Assembly: GCF_900112815.1 (NCBI RefSeq)
Contig: NZ_FOND01000012.1
Span: 100,000 to 163,999, forward strand
Origin: Blastococcus tunisiensis
GTDB lineage: Bacteria > Actinomycetota > Actinomycetes > Mycobacteriales > Geodermatophilaceae
Direction of reading: 5' to 3'
Length of the DNA: 64,000 nt
Below, piece after piece: positions 18,439 through 27,208 of this stretch. The first letter of the stretch is position 1; each line of letters begins with the position of its first letter. The notes under the pieces are model-generated. The model made no database searches, had not been told where the DNA came from, and saw only the letters and a list, made by a program, of their open reading frames with translations. A program made the translations under genes and the position numbers.

Positions 18439-19250
18439 CCCTCACCCAGGACGGCGCCCACTCGTCCGTCGACGCTCCGGCGCAGAAGCGCGGCATGAAC
18501 CTGACGCTGCGCATCTGGCGGCAGAAGGACCCGTCGGTCAAGGGCAAGATGGTGACCTACAAGGTCACCGACATCTCCCCCGACATGTCCTTCCTCGAGA
18601 TGCTCGACGTGCTGAACGAGCAGCTGATCATGCAGGGCGACGACCCGGTCGCCTTCGACCACGACTGCCGCGAGGGCATCTGCGGCATGTGCGGCGTCAT
18701 GATCAACGGCGAGGCGCACGGCCCCCAGCAGACGACCACGTGCCAGCTGCACATGCGCTCGTTCAAGGACGGCGACAAGATCGACATCGAGCCGTGGCGG
18801 GCCAGCCCGTTCCCGGTGATCAAGGACCTCGCCGTCGACCGGCGGGCGTTCGACCGGATCATCCAGGCCGGCGGCTACATCTCCGTGCCGACCGGCACCG
18901 CGCCCGAGGCGCACGCCACGCCGGTGCCGAAGAAGGACTCCGACGCCGCGTTCGACGCGGCGACGTGCATCGGCTGCGGCGCCTGCGTGGCGGCCTGCCC
19001 CAACGCCTCGTCGATGCTGTTCACCGCCGCCAAGGTCACCCACCTCGGCCTGCTCCCCCAGGGCCAGCCCGAGCGCGACGACCGGGTGGTCAACATGATC
19101 GCCCAGCAGGACCTCGAGGGCTTCGGCGGCTGCACCAACATCGGCGAGTGCTCGCACGCCTGCCCCAAGGGCATCTCGATGGAGACCATCTCCCGGCTCA
19201 ACCACGACCTGCTCGGCGCGCTCCGGGCCGGAGCGCGCCCCAAGAGCTGA
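18435..19250 (+). CDS. sdhB: Succinate dehydrogenase iron-sulfur subunit
   Basis: Electron-transfer subunit of 271 residues. The N-terminal ferredoxin domain carries the [2Fe-2S] ligands [10 protein letters not shown] plus a later Cys (TTTCQLH). The C-terminal domain has [12 protein letters not shown] and [15 protein letters not shown] for the [4Fe-4S] and [3Fe-4S] clusters. GTG at 18435 overlaps the sdhA stop by 4 nt, implying translational coupling. A nested hairpin 7 nt downstream ends the operon. Confidence 0.95.
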
Positions 19251-19256
19251 GGAACA

Positions 19257-19306
19257 CCCCGGCCCCCTCACCCCTCGCACGCTCGGGGTGAGCCCCCTGG
19301 CCGGGG
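19257..19306 (+). terminator. sdhCAB operon terminator (nested hairpin)
   Basis: An outer stem (19257-19264 with 19299-19306) encloses an inner perfect 8-bp stem (19267-19274 with 19285-19292). It starts 7 nt after the sdhB stop. No T-run follows. Confidence 0.65.
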
Positions 19307-19369
19307 CCGGGGCGGCGGGTCCCGGACCGGCGGGTCCCGCAACCGACGGTGGGCTGGCACACTCCCGCC

Positions 19370-20326
19370 GTGACGTCGCCGCCGCCGCCGCAGCCCGAGC
19401 GCCCGACGGCGTCGGTGGCGCCCGCCCTCGGCCACGTCCTGCTCGCCGGCGTGCTGGGCGTGGTGGTGGGCCTGGCGGGTGCGCCGGTGCTGCTCGCCTC
19501 GCTGTTCGGCGGGCTGGTGGCCGTCCTGTGCGCCGCCCTCCTCGTGGCGGGTGTGGCGACCGCGCTCGCCGTCGGGCTCGACCGCACCGCCGGCCCGGGC
19601 GGCACCGGACGGCCGGGCTCGCTCGGCCGTGGGCTCGCGGTGGGTGGTCTGGGATCGGCCGCCGCGATGGGCCTGGCCTGGTGGGGGCTGGAGGCGGACC
19701 TCGGCGACTCACTGCCGGTGCCGCTCTGGTACACGGCCGCCGCCGCGCCCTTCGCCGTCCTCGCCGCGCTGCAGTGGTCGGGCGTCGTGCGGATCGTCAC
19801 CGCCATCGCCCTGGTCTCCGGTGCCGCCGCCGTCGTCGTCCCGGCCGGTCTGCGGGCAGCCGACGAGCACTACACCCAGCGCATCGTCACCGAGGTGGGC
19901 ACGATCGAGAAGCCGTGGGTGACCGAGGTGGTGGGCTACCGACTCGGCGCGTCGCAGGTCACCGGCAGCCCGCTGATCTGGACCCGGCTCGAGGCCGACG
20001 ACGGACGGGCGGACTCGGGGCTGTGGCTCTTCCGCGACCGGGCGGTGGACCCGGGGCTTCCCGACCCCTGCGCCGCCTTCTCGTTCTGGACCCCCGGTGG
20101 GGACCAGCCGCTCACCGCGTGCACTCCCCTGGGCGACGGCCGGTGGCTGCGCACCTCCGAGACCTGGCAGGAACTGACGCGCCTGGCCCCGGAGGTGCGT
20201 ACCGGGGTGTCGGCCGCACCGACGGTCCCGCTCCCGGTGCTCGAGGCGGCGCTGGCGGCGGCCCGGCCGATGACCGACGCGGAGTACGACACCTGGCTGG
20301 AGGAGGGCCTGACCCCCGGGTGGTGA
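19370..20326 (+). CDS. Hypothetical membrane protein with extracytoplasmic domain
   Basis: Protein of 318 residues from GTG 19370. A Pro-rich head precedes four to five hydrophobic segments (HVLLAGVLGVVVGLAGAPVL, ASLFGGLVAVLCAALLVAGV, GLAVGGLGSAAAMGLAWWG, WYTAAAAPFAVLAAL, IVTAIALVSGAAAVVVPAGL). A soluble domain of ~155 residues follows, with two cysteines (DPCAAFSF, TACTPLG) that may form a disulfide outside the cell. The start has CACACT 6 nt upstream and no Shine-Dalgarno, so it may be leaderless. I do not recognise the family. Confidence 0.65.
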   Translation: MTSPPPPQPERPTASVAPALGHVLLAGVLGVVVGLAGAPVLLASLFGGLVAVLCAALLVAGVATALAVGLDRTAGPGGTGRPGSLGRGLAVGGLGSAAAMGLAWWGLEADLGDSLPVPLWYTAAAAPFAVLAALQWSGVVRIVTAIALVSGAAAVVVPAGLRAADEHYTQRIVTEVGTIEKPWVTEVVGYRLGASQVTGSPLIWTRLEADDGRADSGLWLFRDRAVDPGLPDPCAAFSFWTPGGDQPLTACTPLGDGRWLRTSETWQELTRLAPEVRTGVSAAPTVPLPVLEAALAAARPMTDAEYDTWLEEGLTPGW

Positions 20327-20383
20327 GGCGCCCTGGGACAGCCGGGGTGGCATCTTTGGGTTCGACATGTGAACCTAGGCCCT

Positions 20384-20923
20384 GTGACCGCTGAGCTGAC
20401 GACCGGGACCACGCCTGACAGCTGGGGCGAGCCCCGCAGGAGAGAGATCACCTGGCACGACCCGATGGTCACCGCGGCCGGCGCACGGGAGCGGTCCGGG
20501 CTGGAGACCCTGCAGGCCATCCGGGACGGCGTGCTGCCCCCCGCCCCGATCGCGCAGCTCGTGCAGATGGGCATCACGGCCATCGAGGAGGGCCGGGTCG
20601 AGTTCACCTGCGCGCTCGACGAGTCGGTCTACAACCCGATCGGCGTCGTCCACGGCGGGCTGGTCTGCACGATGCTGGACACCGTCGCCGGGTGCGCCGT
20701 GCACACCACGCTGCCGGCGGGGGTCGGCTACACGTCCATCGAGCTGAAGGTGAACTACCTGCGTCCGGTGCACACCGACAGCGGGCCGCTCACCGCGATC
20801 GGCCGGGTGGTCAAGCCCGGGCGGCGGGTCGCCTTCGCCGAGGGCGAGGTGCTCGACGCCGCCGGCCGGACGGTGGCGACGGCGTCCAGCTCGCTGCTGG
20901 TGTTCCCGCTGCCGGCTACCTGA
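20384..20923 (+). CDS. PaaI-family (hotdog fold) thioesterase
   Basis: Protein of 179 residues. The hotdog core has the PaaI-type active-site pattern NPIGVVHGGLVCTMLDTVAG (H-G-G with downstream D), then YTSIELKVNYLRPV and the VATASSSLLVF ending. It likely hydrolyses an acyl-CoA thioester; the acyl group is unknown. GTG at 20384 is preferred (GAACCT 7 nt upstream, no Shine-Dalgarno); GTG 20369 would add five residues. Its 3' end overlaps the convergent GGDEF-EAL gene by 8 nt. Confidence 0.88.
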   Translation: MTAELTTGTTPDSWGEPRRREITWHDPMVTAAGARERSGLETLQAIRDGVLPPAPIAQLVQMGITAIEEGRVEFTCALDESVYNPIGVVHGGLVCTMLDTVAGCAVHTTLPAGVGYTSIELKVNYLRPVHTDSGPLTAIGRVVKPGRRVAFAEGEVLDAAGRTVATASSSLLVFPLPAT

Positions 20924-23246
20924 GGTCGTCGGCGAGCGGCGAGCGCACGCCGGCCGGCGGCCGGTCCTGCAGCCACGCCCACAGCTGCTCGGGCGGCAGG
21001 GGCCGGCTGAGGTGGTAGCCCTGGACGACGTCGCAGCCGAGGGTGGCCAGCGCGTCGACCGTGTCCTGGTCCTCCGCCCCCTCGGCGACGAGCGTGAGGT
21101 CGAGGGCGTGGGCCAGCTGGAGCGTCGAGGTGACGATCGAGGCGGCGCGGGAGCTCCCGGTCATGGCGCCGACGAAGACCCGGTCGAGCTTGAGCTCGGT
21201 CACCGGCAGCGCGGCGAGGTAGGCCAGGCTGGAGTAGCCGGTGCCGTAGTCGTCGATCGAGACGCCGACACCGGTGGCCCGCAGGCGGGACAGCACCCGG
21301 ACCGCCCGCTCCCGGTCCTCCATGAGGATGCTCTCGGTGACCTCCAGGACGAGCGCGGCGGCGGGCAGTCCGTGCCGTCGCAGGGCCTGCGCCACCTCGT
21401 CGGGGAACTCCTCGTCGACCAGGTTGGACGGGCTGACGTTCACCGACACCGTGAGCGGGCATCCCTCGTCCGCCCAGGCGCGGCACTGGGCCAGGGCCAT
21501 GTCGACCACGGCGGAGGTGAGCCGGCTCATCAGGCCGGCCGACTCGGCCAGGTCGATGAACGCGTCCGGGAACAGCAGCCCGCGGGTGGGGTGCTGCCAT
21601 CGCACGAGCGCCTCGACACCGTCGACCTCGCCCGTGGCCAGCGCCAGCTTGGGCTGGTAGTGCAGCACGAGCTGGCCGCTGCCGATGCCGGTCCGCAGCT
21701 GGTCGACGGCCTCGAGGCGGTGGCGGCCGGAGCCGTCGCGGGCGTCGTCGTAGACGGCGACCCCGTCCGAGGAGCCGCTGCGGCCGGCCTTGGCCGAGTA
21801 CATCGCCAGGTCGGCGAGCTGCAGGAGCTCCTCGGCGGTGGCCGACTGCTCGGGGCCGAGCGCCACACCCACGCTGGCGTCGACGGTGAGGCTCATGCCG
21901 CCCACCCGGAACGGCTGCTGCAACTGGGCCCGCAGCCGCGCGGCGAGGGTGACGGCGTCGGCGCCGTCCAGGGCCGAGCAGAGCACGATGAACTCGTCGC
22001 CGCCGAGCCGGGCCAGGAAGTCCTCCCCCCGCAGCTCGCGGCTCAGCCGGGGCCCGACCTGCCGCAGCAGCGCGTCGCCGACCGCATGACCGAGCGAGTC
22101 GTTGATCTCCTTGAACCGGTCGAGGTCCAGGACCAGGACGGTGACCCCGGCACCGGAGGCGAGCCGCTCGTCGGCCGCCTCCAGCGCCTCGAAGACCGAT
22201 CGGCGGTTCGGCAGTCCGGTCAGCTCGTCGGTGCGCGCCTGCCGCCGGCTGTCGGCCAGGGCGCGCACGTCGCGGAAGGTCAGGCCGGTACGGGCCAGCG
22301 CCGCGAGCACCGCGCCGAGGGCCAGCACCCCGGCCACCGGATCGCTGTCGCCCAGGTAGCCCCAGAAGAGCAGCCCGACCGCGGAGAGGGCGCAGCCGGC
22401 CGGGACGAGCAGCGCCAGCCGCCCCTCCACCCTGCTGGTCGTACCGACCCGCGTCGGCCGGCAGGCGGCCATCCCGAAGCAGATGAAGGCCGCGCTCCAG
22501 GCGACGTCCAGCGGCCCGCCGACGGTGTAGGTGCCGTGCACGACCTGGTGCGCGTAGACGGTGTCGGTCACCACGAACAGCGCTGCTCCCCCGGCCAGCC
22601 ACCACCAGCCGGCCCCGGCGCCGCGGCCGATGACGACCAGGCCCCCCGCCAGCAGGCCGAGCAGGAAGAGATCGGCGATCGGGTAGGCGACACCGGCGAG
22701 CACCACGGCCACGCTGCCGTCGGCCGCCCGCACCAGGGCGCCGAGCGCCAGGCCCGCGGCGAAGGCCGCAGCGGTGAGCCCGGTGATGACGCAGTCCAGC
22801 CAGGTGGCGGCGGTCAGCCGGCGCACGCGGGTGCGGAGCATGAGGAAGAGCGCGGCGAAGGCCAGCGGGTAGAAGCCCAGATAGCCCAGGTCCGACCACG
22901 ACGGGCGGGGCGCGACCGGCAGCGCGCGGTAGTACAGCTCGAAGGCCAGGGCGCCGGCGAAGTAGGCCCCGACGGCGGCGGCGAGCAGCCACCACGCCGC
23001 CCGGTCCTCCGTGGCCCCGGCTCCGCGCACGACGAACATGGCGACCAGCCCGACGAAGAAGACCAGCTTGCCGGAGGACGCCAGGAGCGCTCCCACGCCG
23101 GTGGCGCCGAGCGCACCCACGGCGAGCGCGGCAGCCCACGTACCGCCGAAGACGACGGCCAGGACGCGCACGACCCGCAGATGGCGGTCCACCGGGCGTG
23201 CGCCGGCGCCGCGGCCCCGGGCATCGGTGGATCGCGTGCTGCGCAT
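20916..23246 (-). CDS. Membrane-bound diguanylate cyclase/phosphodiesterase (GGDEF-EAL)
   Basis: Protein of 776 residues for cyclic-di-GMP turnover. Residues 1-~300 hold about nine membrane segments. A GGDEF domain follows, with an intact RLGGDEFIVL motif at ~415-419 and an RGED (RxxD) inhibitory site five residues before it. The EAL domain (EALVRW at ~545) keeps the usual catalytic blocks: SVNVSPSNL, LEVTES, SIDDYGTGYSSL, ELKLDRVFV, VAEGAED and QGYHLSRPL. Both activities therefore look possible. ATG at 23246 was chosen as the first start before the membrane region. No dedicated input domain other than the membrane helices is seen. Confidence 0.93.
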   Translation of the reverse strand: MRSTRSTDARGRGAGARPVDRHLRVVRVLAVVFGGTWAAALAVGALGATGVGALLASSGKLVFFVGLVAMFVVRGAGATEDRAAWWLLAAAVGAYFAGALAFELYYRALPVAPRPSWSDLGYLGFYPLAFAALFLMLRTRVRRLTAATWLDCVITGLTAAAFAAGLALGALVRAADGSVAVVLAGVAYPIADLFLLGLLAGGLVVIGRGAGAGWWWLAGGAALFVVTDTVYAHQVVHGTYTVGGPLDVAWSAAFICFGMAACRPTRVGTTSRVEGRLALLVPAGCALSAVGLLFWGYLGDSDPVAGVLALGAVLAALARTGLTFRDVRALADSRRQARTDELTGLPNRRSVFEALEAADERLASGAGVTVLVLDLDRFKEINDSLGHAVGDALLRQVGPRLSRELRGEDFLARLGGDEFIVLCSALDGADAVTLAARLRAQLQQPFRVGGMSLTVDASVGVALGPEQSATAEELLQLADLAMYSAKAGRSGSSDGVAVYDDARDGSGRHRLEAVDQLRTGIGSGQLVLHYQPKLALATGEVDGVEALVRWQHPTRGLLFPDAFIDLAESAGLMSRLTSAVVDMALAQCRAWADEGCPLTVSVNVSPSNLVDEEFPDEVAQALRRHGLPAAALVLEVTESILMEDRERAVRVLSRLRATGVGVSIDDYGTGYSSLAYLAALPVTELKLDRVFVGAMTGSSRAASIVTSTLQLAHALDLTLVAEGAEDQDTVDALATLGCDVVQGYHLSRPLPPEQLWAWLQDRPPAGVRSPLADDLR

Positions 23247-23367
23247 GGAGGTCCATCGGCCGATCCGCGCGTCTTCTGCAGCGTCGGCGCCGGGAAATTC
23301 CGCGGCCCCCTCGCCCGGGGGAGCAACCCCGGGTTCCCCCGGGACCGCCCGCCGTACCGTGCTCCCC

Positions 23368-23763
23368 GTGGCGACCTGGGACGACGTGGCGCGGGTGGGC
23401 CTCGCACTGCCCGGGACGACCGAGGCCGTCTCCGCCCGCGGGCGCCGGCGCTGGCAGGTGGGCGGGAGGACGTTCCTGCGCGACCGCCCGCTGCACCGCC
23501 GGGACCTCGACGAGCTCGGCACGCGGGCGCCGTCCGGCCCGGTCCTCGTGGCGTCCGTACCGGACGAGGGAGCCAAGGCGGCGCTGCTGGCGGCCGAGCC
23601 GGAGATCTACTTCACGACGTCGCACTTCGACGGCTGGGCGGCCGTGCTGTGCCGCCTGGACCGGCTCGACGAGCAGTCGCTCACCGAGCTGGCCACCGAG
23701 GCATGGGCGGCCCGCGCACCGCGGAGGCTGGTCGCCGCGCACCTCCCGGGCGCACACTCCTGA
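23368..23763 (+). CDS. MmcQ/YjbR-like protein, copy 1
   Basis: Protein of 131 residues of the YjbR/MmcQ fold: WDDVARVGLALPGTTEAVSA start, WQVGGRTFLRDRPL, EPEIYFTTSHFDGWAAVLCRL and LATEAWAARAPRRL. The start GTG lies exactly 7 nt after TACCGT (23355-23360), a textbook leaderless promoter. It diverges from the GGDEF-EAL gene and is followed one base later by a clearly related gene. Family members are sometimes called DNA-binding, but their role is unsettled. Confidence 0.85.
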   Translation: MATWDDVARVGLALPGTTEAVSARGRRRWQVGGRTFLRDRPLHRRDLDELGTRAPSGPVLVASVPDEGAKAALLAAEPEIYFTTSHFDGWAAVLCRLDRLDEQSLTELATEAWAARAPRRLVAAHLPGAHS

Positions 23764-23764
23764 C

Positions 23765-24151
23765 GTGGCCGGCTGGGACGACGTCGCACGCACCTGCCTC
23801 GCCCTGCCCGGGGCTGCCGAGGGCAGCAGCCGCGGCCATCGCCAGTGGCAGGTGCGGGCCAGGGGATTCGTCTGGGAGCGCCCCCTCGGGAAGAAGGACG
23901 CCGCCGAGCTCGGGGACGCCGCACCGACCGGCCCGGTCCTGGCCGCCTACGTGCCCGACGACGGGGCGAAGCAGGCGCTGATCAGCGCGGAGCCGCACGT
24001 CTACTTCACGACGTCGCACTTCGACGGGTACCCGATCGTGCTGTGCCGGCTCGACGAGCTGGACCAGCAGTCCCTCGTCGAGCTCGCGACCGAGGCCTGG
24101 GCCTGCCGCGCACCCCGCCGGCTGGTGGCCGAGCACCCGCCCCCGGGCTGA
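23765..24151 (+). CDS. MmcQ/YjbR-like protein, copy 2 (tandem paralogue)
   Basis: Protein of 128 residues, alignable end to end with the preceding gene: AGWDDVARTCLALPGAAEGS, WQVRARGFVWERPLGKKD, EPHVYFTTSHFDGYPIVLCR and LATEAWACRAPRRLVAEH. GTG at 23765 begins one base after the upstream stop codon. The two are a tandem duplication. Strong conservation of the FTTSHFDG block in both suggests that both are functional, perhaps as a heterodimer. Confidence 0.85.
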   Translation: MAGWDDVARTCLALPGAAEGSSRGHRQWQVRARGFVWERPLGKKDAAELGDAAPTGPVLAAYVPDDGAKQALISAEPHVYFTTSHFDGYPIVLCRLDELDQQSLVELATEAWACRAPRRLVAEHPPPG

Positions 24152-24162
24152 TCCGGCGCGGG

Positions 24163-25062
24163 CTACGACGCGGCGGGCACGATCCGCTCGATGACGTCGG
24201 CCGGCATCAGCCCGGCCTTGCCGAACCGCCGGGCCGCCTCCAGGAACTGCGGTGCCGTACCGGCCAGCTCGCAGAGCATCTCCCGGGCCGCCTCCTCGCG
24301 GCCGGCCAGCGCGGCGACCACGGCACGCCACACCAGCTGGTCGGGCTCGGTGGTGGCGTCCATGGGTCGCAGCAGCTCCAGCTCGCGGTCGGCGGTGACG
24401 GGGTCGCCGTCGATCGCCTGCTGGAAGGCGCGGACGACGTCCTGGTAGCGGGCCCGGGTCACCAGCAGCTCGGCCAGCGCCGGCACCGGGTCCGGCGAGT
24501 CGTCGACGCGCAGGTCCACCACCGCGTCGTGCCACGGGCGGCCGGTCGTCGTCGCCCGGATCACCATGATCGCTGCCGAGCGCTTCCCCCGGAAGTCACC
24601 ACCGGCCTCCTCGGCGGCCTGCAGGGCGCTGAGCAGCCGCTGGGCCAACGGCCCGGCCGAGTTCTCGAACCGCTCGACCATCGACTCCCACACGGCCGGC
24701 GAGGCGGCCATGTTGGCCAGCGCCACGGAGGTGTCCCCGATCAGGTGGCCGGCCGCCTCCACGCAACTGGTGCCGGTGTAGGCGGCCAGGTCGCCGTTGA
24801 CGCCGAGGACCGCGACCTGCCGGCGTTCCGGCTGGGGGTCGACGCTGCTCAGCGCGGTCAGCACCTCCTGCGCGGTGAACCCGCCCCGCAGCAGGTCCAG
24901 GCCGACCGAGCCGTACATGGGCTCGGCCATCGACTGGGTGGCGATGACGCCGTGGCCGGGCAGGGCGAACGGGACGCTGTTGCCGACCGCGAAGGCCTGC
25001 GACTGGGTGGCGACGCCCATCTCGCCGGTGTCGGGGTCTCGGGCGACGATCGAGTAGGTCAC
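24163..25062 (-). CDS. DUF1028 family protein (Ntn-hydrolase-like)
   Basis: Protein of 299 residues. The N-terminal ~200 residues match DUF1028: MTYSIVARDPDTGEMGVATQ, SVGLDLLRGGFTAQEVLTAL and CVEAAGHLIGDTSVALAN. DUF1028 belongs to the Ntn-hydrolase-like superfamily, with unknown substrate. The C-terminal third is helical and TPR-like. GTG at 25062 lies 6 nt after a minus-strand TAGCGT (25069-25074), so it is probably leaderless. It converges with the YjbR-like pair. Confidence 0.85.
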   Translation of the reverse strand: MTYSIVARDPDTGEMGVATQSQAFAVGNSVPFALPGHGVIATQSMAEPMYGSVGLDLLRGGFTAQEVLTALSSVDPQPERRQVAVLGVNGDLAAYTGTSCVEAAGHLIGDTSVALANMAASPAVWESMVERFENSAGPLAQRLLSALQAAEEAGGDFRGKRSAAIMVIRATTTGRPWHDAVVDLRVDDSPDPVPALAELLVTRARYQDVVRAFQQAIDGDPVTADRELELLRPMDATTEPDQLVWRAVVAALAGREEAAREMLCELAGTAPQFLEAARRFGKAGLMPADVIERIVPAAS

Positions 25063-25180
25063 CGGCGGACGCTACCCGGAGCCCGTCGACGGCTACACGT
25101 GCCGGTCGGGCCGTGCGGGAGGCGCAGCCCGGGCTCAGGGGACTGCGCCTCCCCCCTGGTCATTGATGCGGCGGGGCAGG

Positions 25181-25225
25181 TTGTCCCGAACGCCCTCCGG
25201 CTGCCGGACAATAAAATTCGGACAA
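25181..25225 (+). promoter_or_regulatory. AT-rich promoter/operator candidate with CGGACAA repeats
   Basis: CGGACAA occurs at 25205-25211 and again at 25219-25225, 14 bp apart, separated by an unusually AT-rich TAAAATT. An inverted TTGTCC lies at 25181-25186. The cluster is about 45-85 bp before the membrane-anchored HTH gene, so it could be its promoter and an operator for the HTH protein itself. Confidence 0.4.
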
Positions 25226-25267
25226 CGGGGGCGGTCGCCGACGGCGGCCGGGACGACGGGAGCAGCG

Positions 25268-26110
25268 GTGGGGCGACCACAACGGCCCATTCCGGACGAC
25301 GACCGCTCCCCGGAGGCGGAGTTCGGTCGCGCGCTGCGGCGGCTGCGTGCCGACGCCGGCGACCCGACCTACGCGCAGCTGCAGCGGCGCACCGGTTACA
25401 GCGACACGACGCTCTCGGCCGCGGCGAGCGGGCGCGGGCGCCCCTCCCGGGAGGTGGTGCAGGCCCTGGTCGTGGCGCTCGGCGGCGACGCGGCCGAGTG
25501 GGACGAGCGATGGCGGGCGCTCCCCGCGCCCGACGGCGGGCGCGCGGCCGTACCGCCGTCCGCGGACACCGCTGACGGCGCTGGTGCCGCTGATCCCGGG
25601 GAGGCCGTGCCCGTCGACGCCCCGGCCCCGCGGTGGCGCCGGCCCGCGGCGATGGCCGGCGTCGCCGGGCTGGCCGCGGTCGCCGTCGCGGTGACCGGCT
25701 TCCAGCTCGCCGGCGCGGAGGACCCCGGGAGGGCCCCGGCGTCCTCCCCGTCGGGCCCCGTCATCGTGACGGTGCAGAACGAGGTGACGGCCGGCCCCGC
25801 GGCGATGCGGGAGGACAGCCCGGCCTACCTGTCCTCCCGGCCGGAGAACTCTTGCCGGGCACGGGGGTGCCTCGCCCCCGGGGACGCCGCCTTCGACACC
25901 GGGGACACGCTGGAGGTGGTCTGCCAGGTCACCGGGGAACGCACCACCAACGGCAACGACGGCGACCCCGCCGACGACGCCAACCCCGAGCTGTTCACCT
26001 CGACCCGCTGGTACGGGTCGCGGCTCCCCGACGGGAGCCTGGGCTACCTGGCCGAGACCTGGATCAGCCCGGCCGACCGGGGTGGCCTCGGCCTCCCGCG
26101 CTGCGGGTGA
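25268..26110 (+). CDS. HTH-domain protein with one membrane segment and extracytoplasmic domain
   Basis: Protein of 280 residues from GTG 25268 (GGGAG upstream). Residues ~10-85 are an Xre-like helix-turn-helix: FGRALRRLRADAGDPTYAQL and RRTGYSDTTLSAAASGRGRP, ending EWDERWRAL. A Pro/Ala linker leads to one membrane helix (AAMAGVAGLAAVAVAVTGF). About 115 outside residues follow with cysteines in SCRARGCLAPGD and VVCQVTGE and a final RCG. This cytoplasmic-HTH/outer-domain layout is common in actinobacteria. I recognise no ligand. The outer domain resembles small SH3-like or secreted domains (RWYGSRLPDGSLGYLAETWI). Confidence 0.75.
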   Translation: MGRPQRPIPDDDRSPEAEFGRALRRLRADAGDPTYAQLQRRTGYSDTTLSAAASGRGRPSREVVQALVVALGGDAAEWDERWRALPAPDGGRAAVPPSADTADGAGAADPGEAVPVDAPAPRWRRPAAMAGVAGLAAVAVAVTGFQLAGAEDPGRAPASSPSGPVIVTVQNEVTAGPAAMREDSPAYLSSRPENSCRARGCLAPGDAAFDTGDTLEVVCQVTGERTTNGNDGDPADDANPELFTSTRWYGSRLPDGSLGYLAETWISPADRGGLGLPRCG

Positions 26111-26113
26111 CGG

Positions 26114-27103
26114 TCAGACCCGCACGTCCTCCAGCGCCTCGGCGAGCAGGGTGACCGACCGGAGCCGGGCCTCGGTCGTCGGGGCCTGGTGCGCCACGAT
26201 CAGCTCGTCCGCGTCGGCGGTCTTCAGGAAGCCGTCGAGGTAGTCCCCCACCTCGGTGCGGGTGCCGACGGCGGCGTGGGTGAGCATGGAGTTCACGTGC
26301 GTGCCCGCGCCCTGCGCCAGCAGCTGGTCGGCCTGCTCGTCGCTGAGCTGCTGCCCGCGGCCGAAGAGCCCGACGGCGAGGTTCCGCTTCACGGTTCCGA
26401 GGTTCGCGCGAGCCTCCTCGGTCGTGTCGGCGGCGACCACGTTGACGCCCGCGATCACGTAGGGCTCGGCCAGCTGCTCCGACGCCGTGAACTCCCGGCG
26501 GTAGGCCGCGACGGCCGGCTCCAGCATCTGCGGTGCGAAGTGCGAGGCGAAGGCGTAGGGCAGGCCGAGCGCGGCGGCCAGCGTCGCGCCGAACATGGAC
26601 GAGCCGAGGATGTACAGCGGGACGTTCGTCCCCTTGCCGGGGATCGCGTCGACGCCGGGCACGCGGGTCTCGCCGGCGAGGTAGGCCTGCAGCTCGAGCA
26701 CGTCCTGCGAGAACCGGTCGGCGGAGTTCGGGTTCCGGCGCAGGGCGTACATCGTGTTCTGGTCCGATCCGGGTGCCCGGCCCAGGCCGAGGTCGATCCG
26801 CCCCGGGTACATCGCCTCCAGGGTGCCGAACTGCTCGGCGATCGTCAGCGGCGCGTGGTTGGGCAGCATGACCCCGCCGGCACCCAGCCGGATCGTGGAC
26901 GTCTGGGCGCCCACGTGGGAGATGAGCACGCTGGTCGCCGACGACGCGATCGAGGGCATGTTGTGGTGCTCGGCGTACCAGACCCGCCGGTACCCGTGCT
27001 CCTCCGCCCGCTGGGCGAGGGCGACGCTGGCGGCGATGCTGCTGCCCGCCGTCTCGCCGCGGGCGATGGGTGCCAGGTCGAGGATGGACACGGGGATGCG
27101 CAT
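26114..27103 (-). CDS. LLM-class flavin-dependent oxidoreductase
   Basis: Bacterial luciferase-like monooxygenase of 329 residues, of the MsnO8-like group. Seen: [20 protein letters not shown] start, [40 protein letters not shown] and [23 protein letters not shown] and reduced flavin would be supplied by another protein. The substrate is unknown. ATG at 27103 is the family-consistent start. An inverted repeat GTTGC-N5-GCAAC at 27126-27140 just upstream could be an operator. It converges at 3 bp with the HTH gene and follows nrdB on the same strand, after a terminator-like hairpin. Confidence 0.88.
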   Translation of the reverse strand: MRIPVSILDLAPIARGETAGSSIAASVALAQRAEEHGYRRVWYAEHHNMPSIASSATSVLISHVGAQTSTIRLGAGGVMLPNHAPLTIAEQFGTLEAMYPGRIDLGLGRAPGSDQNTMYALRRNPNSADRFSQDVLELQAYLAGETRVPGVDAIPGKGTNVPLYILGSSMFGATLAAALGLPYAFASHFAPQMLEPAVAAYRREFTASEQLAEPYVIAGVNVVAADTTEEARANLGTVKRNLAVGLFGRGQQLSDEQADQLLAQGAGTHVNSMLTHAAVGTRTEVGDYLDGFLKTADADELIVAHQAPTTEARLRSVTLLAEALEDVRV

Positions 27104-27161
27104 GGAGTGGAAGCCCTTCACGTTGGTTGCCCGGTGCAACGCGCAGGACGGGGACGGGCTT

Positions 27162-27198
27162 CCCGGGGTGGGGACCGGGGACGTCGCCCCCACCCCGG
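27162..27198 (-). terminator. nrdAB operon terminator
   Basis: Perfect 12-bp arms (27162-27173 and 27187-27198) with a 13-nt loop start 10 nt after the nrdB stop on the minus strand. This separates nrdB from the LLM gene promoter. Confidence 0.7.
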
Positions 27199-27208
27199 GT
27201 GCGCGCCC

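Noticed and set aside
21012..23981. Very long + strand open frame (~990 codons) opposite the GGDEF-EAL gene
   Set aside because: It is antisense to a gene with many intact domain motifs, has low-complexity Arg/Gly/Ala/Gln composition and no family resemblance: an artefact of high GC.
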